Source: Dialister sp. UBA734
GTDB taxonomy: Bacteria; Bacillota; Negativicutes; Veillonellales; Dialisteraceae
DNA length: 8,799 nt
Reading direction: 5' to 3'
Assembly: GCA_002297935.1 (NCBI GenBank)
Contig: DBLC01000089.1
Span: 27,641-36,439 of the forward strand
The notes below the pieces were generated by a model, which did not search any database, had not been told where the DNA came from, and saw nothing but the letters and a program-made list of their open reading frames with translations. Position 1 is the first letter of the stretch. Each line of letters starts with the position of its first letter. Shown here piece after piece: positions 5,654 through 8,799 of the stretch. A program made the position numbers and the translations under genes.

Positions 5654-5682
5654 ATCATAAGGGAAAATAACCGACATGTCAA
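5654..5682 (-). promoter_or_regulatory. Strong sigma-70-type promoter of the DUF4160 operon
   Basis: On the - strand a consensus TTGACA (5682-5677), a 17-bp spacer and TATGAT (5659-5654). Transcription would begin near 5647, leaving a leader of under 20 nt before the ATG at 5629. This near-consensus promoter means that the pair is transcribed independently of the ammonium transporter upstream. Confidence 0.8.
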
Positions 5683-5695
5683 ATAAAGTTTTTTC

Positions 5696-5813
5696 AGGTT
5701 TCTCAGGTTACTCAAGTTTCTCAGGTTCCCCGAATGAGATGATTATGATATCGTCTATCGGCACATACGAGAAACCTGAGCTACCTTAGCAACTTGAGCA
5801 ACCTGAGTAACCT
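5696..5813. repeat. Inverted pair of 9-bp arrays
   Basis: The left arm has AGGTTTCTC, AGGTTACTC, AAGTTTCTC, AGGTTCCCC (5696-5731). The right arm is its inverted counterpart: GAGAAACCT, GAGCTACCT, TAGCAACTT, GAGCAACCT, GAGTAACCT (5769-5813). A 37-bp AT-rich centre separates them. The structure lies between the Amt-PII terminator and the DUF4160 operon promoter and could form a large cruciform or hairpin. Confidence 0.8.
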
Positions 5814-5825
5814 ATTTCCACAACA

Positions 5826-5867
5826 AAAGACCTTCCCACACATCCTAAGATGTATGAAAAGGTCTTT
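5826..5867 (-). terminator. Terminator of the Amt-PII gene
   Basis: AAAGACCTT (5826-5834) pairs with AAGGTCTTT (5859-5867), extended inward by ACATC/GATGT with small bulges. The - strand product ends in a T-rich run, and the + strand also has a CTTTCT tail. It lies about 45-85 nt past the transporter stop, after the heptad array. Confidence 0.75.
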
Positions 5868-5873
5868 CTACCC

Positions 5874-5901
5874 CCTAGTCTCCAGTCACGAGTCACCAGC
5901 A
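5874..5901 (-). repeat. Heptad array after the Amt-PII stop codon
   Basis: Units CCTAGTC, TCCAGTC, ACGAGTC, ACCAGCA on the + strand; in transcript sense they read TGCTGGT, GACTCGT, GACTGGA, GACTAGG. The array fills the space between the stop codon (5912-5910) and the terminator. Unit sequence and transcript orientation match the arrays at the ends of the cyclase and phosphatase genes. Confidence 0.7.
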
Positions 5902-5909
5902 ACTAAGAA

Positions 5910-7739
5910 TTATTTCTTATCTTCTTCAATCGGATAGTCCTGCAGGGCATCGTAGCCTTCTTCGCCGGTACGAATCTTTACGGCGTTGTCGATGGTGGAT
6001 ACGAAGACTTTGCCGTCGCCGTATTTACCAGTATAGAGGGCACGTTTTGCCACTTCGATGATGGTTCTTGGAGAAATCTTGGATACCACGATATCGATAC
6101 GAACTTTCGGAAGGAGCTTAGCGGAAACAGCAGCGCCACGGTACATCTGGGTCTGTCCTTTTTCCAGGCCATAGCCCAGGGCTTTGGTCACGGTCATACC
6201 GGTGATACCGATGGCTTCCATAGCCGCTTTGAGGATTTCAAACCGTTTGTCCGAAGTAATGATGGTGACACAGTACAGTCTGTGACCGTCGGCCGGTATT
6301 TCTTTCGGCAATACAGTTTCCGGAATGTCTTTCACTTCTTTGGTTTCTACTGGAATTTCTACAGCATCCTTCGGTGCTTTACCCGCTTCAATGGCTTTGG
6401 CAGCTGTATCAGGAACCATCATGAAGTCTGCATAGGCAGAGGTGAGGCCGTGTTCTTCAAAGTCGAGACCATTGATTTCTTCTTCTTTGGTGACGCGGAG
6501 ACCAATTGTGGCACGGATGGCACGGAATACAATGTTAATCACAATGAATACATAAATGGCAACGGTAACTACACCGAGGAGCTGAACCAGGAAGAAATGA
6601 GCGTCGCCAGTGTAGAGCAGGCCATCGCTTTCAGAGAACAGGCCGGTCAGGAGAGTACCCAGGGCGCCGCAGCCGCCGTGAGCAGCGATAGCACCGACTG
6701 GATCGTCGATTTTCATCTTCTGATCCACAAATTCAACAGCCAGAACAATGAAGAAACCAGAAATTACACCGATAATGAAAGAACCAGGAACGGTAACCAC
6801 ATCGCAGCCAGCGGTGATAGCCACCAGACCAGCGAGGCCGCCATTCAGTGTCATGGAAACATCCGGCTTGCCGTAACGAGCCCAGGTGAAGAACATGGTG
6901 GTCACAGCGGCAGCAGCGGCAGCCATGTTGGTGGTAATCATAATGTGACCAACCGCTTCGATATTTGCATCACCGGTGACAGATACGGTGGAACCACCGT
7001 TGAATCCGAACCAACCCATCCAAAGGATGAACATACCCAGGCAAGCCAGGGTGATGGAGTGACCAGGAATGGCGTTGACGCTGCCGTCTTTGTTGTATTT
7101 CCCAATTCTTGGTCCTAAGAGCCATGCCCCAACGAAGGCACAGACACCGCCGACCATGTGAACGCAAGTGGAACCGGCGAAATCGTGGAAGCCCAGTTCA
7201 GAGAGCCAGCCGCCGCCCCAGATCCAATGACCGGATACTGGATAAATCAGAAGAGAAATCAGAATGGAGTACACGCAGTAAGCAGAGAACTTGGTACGTT
7301 CTGCCATAGCACCAGACACGATGGTGGCTGCGGTAGCGCAGAACACGGTCTGGAAGAACAGGTACGCCAGAGGAGTATATCCTGCGTCGTCGGGGACCTG
7401 GAAATTCTGAACGAAGAAATCAGGCGTACCAATGATACCGCCAATGTCGGTACCAAACATGAGGCCGAAGCCGAAAATCCAAAACATAATGGTGCCCAGG
7501 GCAAAGTCCATGAAATTCTTCATGACGATATTCCCTGCATTCTTGGCACGGGTGAGCCCTGTTTCTACCATAGCAAACCCAGGCTGCATGAAGTATACCA
7601 GAATAGCTCCGAGCATCACCCAGATCGTATCTACAGAAGAATATCTACCTTCCGGCTCTGCTGCCATAACCAAAGTCGGACTGCACAAGGCAGCCGCCAA
7701 GACGGGCCATTTTCTAAAGACCGCTTCCATTTTTTTCAT
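5910..7739 (-). CDS. amt: Ammonium transporter fused to a C-terminal PII signalling domain
   Basis: A 609-aa inner-membrane ammonium channel with its own PII regulator. Residues 1-26 look like a signal peptide, with likely cleavage after VMA. The Amt channel spans about 34-415: D186 and H194 in DFAGSTCVH and H354 in AAHGGCG match the substrate-site Asp and pore twin-His of E. coli AmtB. The conserved cytoplasmic tail INGLDFEEHG...AY (422-436) follows, then a linker rich in E, K and P (about 440-485) and a PII domain (about 488-600). With an offset of 487 from E. coli GlnK numbering, K545 (K58), K577 (K90), R590 (R103) and the pore-plugging Arg R534 (R47) are kept. The uridylylated Tyr51 is V538, and the 2-oxoglutarate/Mg ligand Gln39 is E526. 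Free PII proteins normally block Amt; here the regulator is tethered and cannot be uridylylated at that site. AGAAGGG lies 12 nt upstream of the start. No close promoter was found. Confidence 0.93.
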   Translation of the reverse strand: MKKMEAVFRKWPVLAAALCSPTLVMAAEPEGRYSSVDTIWVMLGAILVYFMQPGFAMVETGLTRAKNAGNIVMKNFMDFALGTIMFWIFGFGLMFGTDIGGIIGTPDFFVQNFQVPDDAGYTPLAYLFFQTVFCATAATIVSGAMAERTKFSAYCVYSILISLLIYPVSGHWIWGGGWLSELGFHDFAGSTCVHMVGGVCAFVGAWLLGPRIGKYNKDGSVNAIPGHSITLACLGMFILWMGWFGFNGGSTVSVTGDANIEAVGHIMITTNMAAAAAAVTTMFFTWARYGKPDVSMTLNGGLAGLVAITAGCDVVTVPGSFIIGVISGFFIVLAVEFVDQKMKIDDPVGAIAAHGGCGALGTLLTGLFSESDGLLYTGDAHFFLVQLLGVVTVAIYVFIVINIVFRAIRATIGLRVTKEEEINGLDFEEHGLTSAYADFMMVPDTAAKAIEAGKAPKDAVEIPVETKEVKDIPETVLPKEIPADGHRLYCVTIITSDKRFEILKAAMEAIGITGMTVTKALGYGLEKGQTQMYRGAAVSAKLLPKVRIDIVVSKISPRTIIEVAKRALYTGKYGDGKVFVSTIDNAVKIRTGEEGYDALQDYPIEEDKK

Positions 7740-7772
7740 AATACACCAGATCCCTTCTAAAAAATTGTTGAT

Positions 7773-7877
7773 AGTTGCTAGTTGCTAGTTGTTAGTTGTT
7801 GGAAATAGAAATAGGAACATCTCATTTTCGCTAGCGGTTAAAATGGATGTCCAAACAACCATCAACCAACAACTAAC
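7773..7877. repeat. Heptad-built palindrome upstream of Amt-PII
   Basis: The left arm is AGTTGCT, AGTTGCT, AGTTGTT, AGTTGTT (7773-7800). The right arm is AACCATC, AACCAAC, AACTAAC (7857-7877), its inverse. Between them ACATCTCATTTT and AAAATGGATGT form an inner stem capped by CGCTAGCG. It lies about 35 nt upstream of the transporter start, in its presumed leader. A weak hairpin with a T-run (about 7886-7930) follows on the + strand side. Confidence 0.75.
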
Positions 7878-7933
7878 AACAAAATATAAAAACGTCTGAT
7901 AGAAATTGCTTCATCGGCTTTTTCTTTTTTAGT

Positions 7934-8105
7934 AGCTAGTATCTAGGGATTAGGGATTAGGAAATAAGCAATGCTTCCTGCTGTGTCACAGCTGTTAGCT
8001 CCTAGCTGCTAGCTATTAGCCGGCTAGAAGCCAGAAGCAAGCAGCTAGTTGTGTGACACTAGCGAAATCAAAGACTTCCTAATCCCTAGCTACTAATCCC
8101 TAGTC
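7934..8105. repeat. Long heptad-built palindrome
   Basis: The left arm is AGCTAGT, ATCTAGG, GATTAGG, GATTAGG (7934-7961). The right arm is CCTAATC, CCTAGCT, ACTAATC, CCTAGTC (8078-8105), its inverse. The centre (7994-8049) is itself built of heptads (GTTAGCT, CCTAGCT, GCTAGCT, ATTAGCC, GGCTAGA, AGCCAGA, AGCAAGC, AGCTAGT), flanked by TGTGTCAC and GTGTGACAC. No reading frame of substance is present. It resembles the arrays around palindromic element 2, but here no CGTCATTTCG element is inserted. Confidence 0.8.
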
Positions 8106-8121
8106 CCTAGAAAAAGAGAAA

Positions 8122-8146
8122 ACGCCCAGGTCATATACCTGGGCGT
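8122..8146 (-). terminator. Second, strong terminator of the candidate RNA
   Basis: A perfect 10-bp stem ACGCCCAGGT / ACCTGGGCGT with a 5-nt loop. On the - strand it is followed by TTTCTCTTTTT, and on the + strand by the weaker CTTTG. It is best read as terminating leftward transcription. Confidence 0.8.
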
Positions 8147-8164
8147 CTTTGTCCAAAAGAAAAA

Positions 8165-8194
8165 GCCTGACACGAAACCACTTCTGAGTCAGAC
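8165..8194 (-). terminator. First terminator of the candidate RNA
   Basis: On the - strand GTCTGAC pairs with GTCAGGC (7 bp including one G-U) around a 16-nt loop, followed directly by TTTTTCTTTT (8164-8155). It is weaker than the second terminator 19 nt further on, as in a leaky terminator followed by a tight one. Confidence 0.6.
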
Positions 8195-8230
8195 GTCTTT
8201 GTCATTCATATGCATTTGTAATATGGACGT

Positions 8231-8259
8231 AGTATAACGCCATTGGCCGCTTTCGTCAA
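8231..8259 (-). promoter_or_regulatory. Sigma-70-type promoter of the candidate RNA
   Basis: On the - strand TTGACG (8259-8254), a 17-bp spacer and TATACT (8236-8231), each one base from consensus. The -35 box lies inside the long hairpin at 8252-8289. No protein gene starts within 450 nt downstream. Confidence 0.65.
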
Positions 8260-8289
8260 GGACTTTTTGTTAAAAAAGTTCTTGACGAA
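8252..8289. other. Long inverted repeat overlapping divergent promoter elements
   Basis: TTCGTCAAGGACTTTTT and its near-perfect inverse AAAAAGTTCTTGACGAA are separated by a few bases. Its left arm carries the -35 box of the leftward promoter. To the right, TATAAT (8293-8298) with TTAAAA (8270-8275) at 17 bp would drive rightward transcription. It could be an operator or a cruciform. Confidence 0.5.
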
Positions 8290-8342
8290 GGTTATAATTC
8301 TGCTGATTGCGCTTTTCCAACATATACATAGTAGGGCTTGGC

Positions 8343-8442
8343 AAAGGGTTATTATTCTGCTGATTTCTCAGTTCTCACATTTCACAACCCCGGCCTAGTA
8401 AAAGGTTATAAAGGTTATATAAAATTATGTGCTTACCGGAAG
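8343..8442 (+). repeat. 100-bp dispersed repeat, copy 3
   Basis: It begins AAAGGGTTATTATTCTGC and ends TTATGTGCTTACCGGAAG, with the periodic block AAAGGTTATAAAGGTTATAT before the end. The ends match copies 1 and 2, while the middle has diverged. An extra partial copy of the left end lies at 8290-8308, offset by 57 bp (19 bp, one mismatch). It lies 33 bp left of palindromic element 3. Confidence 0.6.
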
Positions 8443-8475
8443 CATATCAATGGACACTAGCGGTAGCATCTCCAC

Positions 8476-8783
8476 CGTCATTTCGACCGGTCGTATTTGT
8501 GCTTGATGTTATAGAAGAAATAAATTGCCATGTGTAGGAGAGTGGAGAAATCTCGCAGCACTAGCGGGAAAGGCTTTCTGCATCAAATCGTAATGGTAAA
8601 ACTATATCTCGAGCAAAGCGAGAAGACCCGCTCTAACGAGCTACGTTGATTTGTTGAATGAGCCGTAATGATTTGATTCATCAAGCCCTTACCGCTAGTG
8701 CTGCGAGATTTCTCCACTCAGAGATCCAAATTCATTCATACCTCCTTCTCCATTTCGCACAAATACGACCGGTCGAAATGACG
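8476..8783. mobile_element. Palindromic dispersed element, copy 3 (longest)
   Basis: 308 bp with perfect 27-bp terminal inverted repeats (8476-8502 and 8757-8783), starting CGTCATTTCGACCGGTCG; the ends contain the self-complementary CGACCGGTCG. Inner 26-bp arms, 8542-8567 and 8692-8717, are also perfect inverses (GTGGAGAAATCTCGCAGCAC...). The centre (about 8590-8670) contains extra CTCG/CGAG stems not present in copy 2 and may be an insertion. The near-perfect arms suggest that this is the youngest or best-maintained copy. It is non-coding and no transposase is present. Confidence 0.85.
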
Positions 8784-8799
8784 CTAGGGAAACACTGAT

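Larger units (their letters stand above)
8115..8224 (-). ncRNA. Candidate small RNA or attenuated leader
   Basis: A promoter at 8259-8231 would start a - strand transcript near 8224. About 30 nt later comes a 7-bp terminator hairpin, and beyond it a second, stronger one ending near 8115. The motif GACAAAGACG precedes both hairpins. The only reading frame is an 8-codon one (MHMNDKDV) without a ribosome binding site. The next gene on this strand is Amt-PII, about 490 nt from the start site, so this is either an independent short RNA of about 70 or 110 nt, or the start of a terminator-controlled leader. No match to a known RNA family was recognised. Confidence 0.45.

Noticed and set aside
5630..5677. 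Longer N-terminus (MSVIFPY...) for the 89-aa gene
   Set aside because: The ATG overlaps the -35/spacer of a near-consensus promoter and lacks a ribosome binding site, whereas the ATG at 5629 has AAAGGGG 7 nt upstream.
6282..7118. 278-codon open frame on the + strand
   Set aside because: It is antisense to Amt-PII, has low-complexity composition (runs of N, G, H) and no ribosome binding site or family features.
7259..7788. Several + and - strand open frames over the Amt N-terminal region
   Set aside because: They are shadows of the transporter gene in other frames, with no domain or translation signal.
8183..8209. 8-codon leader peptide MHMNDKDV in the candidate RNA
   Set aside because: No ribosome binding site, and the codons are not enriched for a regulatory amino acid.

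Overview
The window looks like chromosomal DNA of an anaerobic Firmicute with a mosaic, repeat-rich intergenic landscape. A Negativicutes-type organism such as Acidaminococcaceae is my best guess, from the gene families and repeat style only; no marker gene fixes the taxonomy. Six protein genes are supported. Three lie on the + strand in the left half: a membrane CHASE-like/GGDEF/PAS diguanylate cyclase, an AT-rich NucS-like/DUF5655 putative nuclease, and a low-molecular-weight protein tyrosine phosphatase. Three lie on the - strand in the right half: an ammonium transporter fused to a C-terminal PII domain, and downstream of it a promoter-driven two-gene operon of an unrecognised 89-aa protein and a DUF4160 protein. 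The two groups converge on a gene-free stretch at about 4141-5058.

Layout. 1-440 is repeat DNA (heptads, a long palindromic element, 9-mers) ahead of the cyclase promoter. 2291-2632 holds a 100-bp repeat, a terminator and operator-like inverted repeats before the DUF5655 gene. 3540-3639 is an inverted copy of the same 100-bp repeat. 4125-4457 is a second palindromic element wrapped in 7-bp arrays, followed by a terminator at 4475-4512. 4605-4908 is an AT- and pyrimidine-rich segment with three exact DnaA boxes (TTATNCACA) and several near matches, resembling a replication-origin or DnaA-titration locus. 4954-5813 holds the DUF4160 operon bracketed by 9-bp arrays. 5826-7739 is the Amt-PII gene and its terminator. 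7740-8799 has no protein gene. It contains two heptad-built palindromes, a likely small RNA or attenuated leader with a strong promoter and tandem terminators, a third copy of the 100-bp repeat, and a third palindromic element.

Functionally the genes suggest signalling (c-di-GMP, protein-tyrosine dephosphorylation) and nitrogen uptake with built-in PII control, beside two small accessory modules. The most unusual points are the DnaA-box cluster away from any dnaA/dnaN gene, the heptad arrays that begin at or just after stop codons in transcript-sense orientation, the DUF5655 gene framed by inverted 100-bp repeats, and the RNA-like locus at about 8115-8259. No transposase, CRISPR array, tRNA or rRNA was seen.
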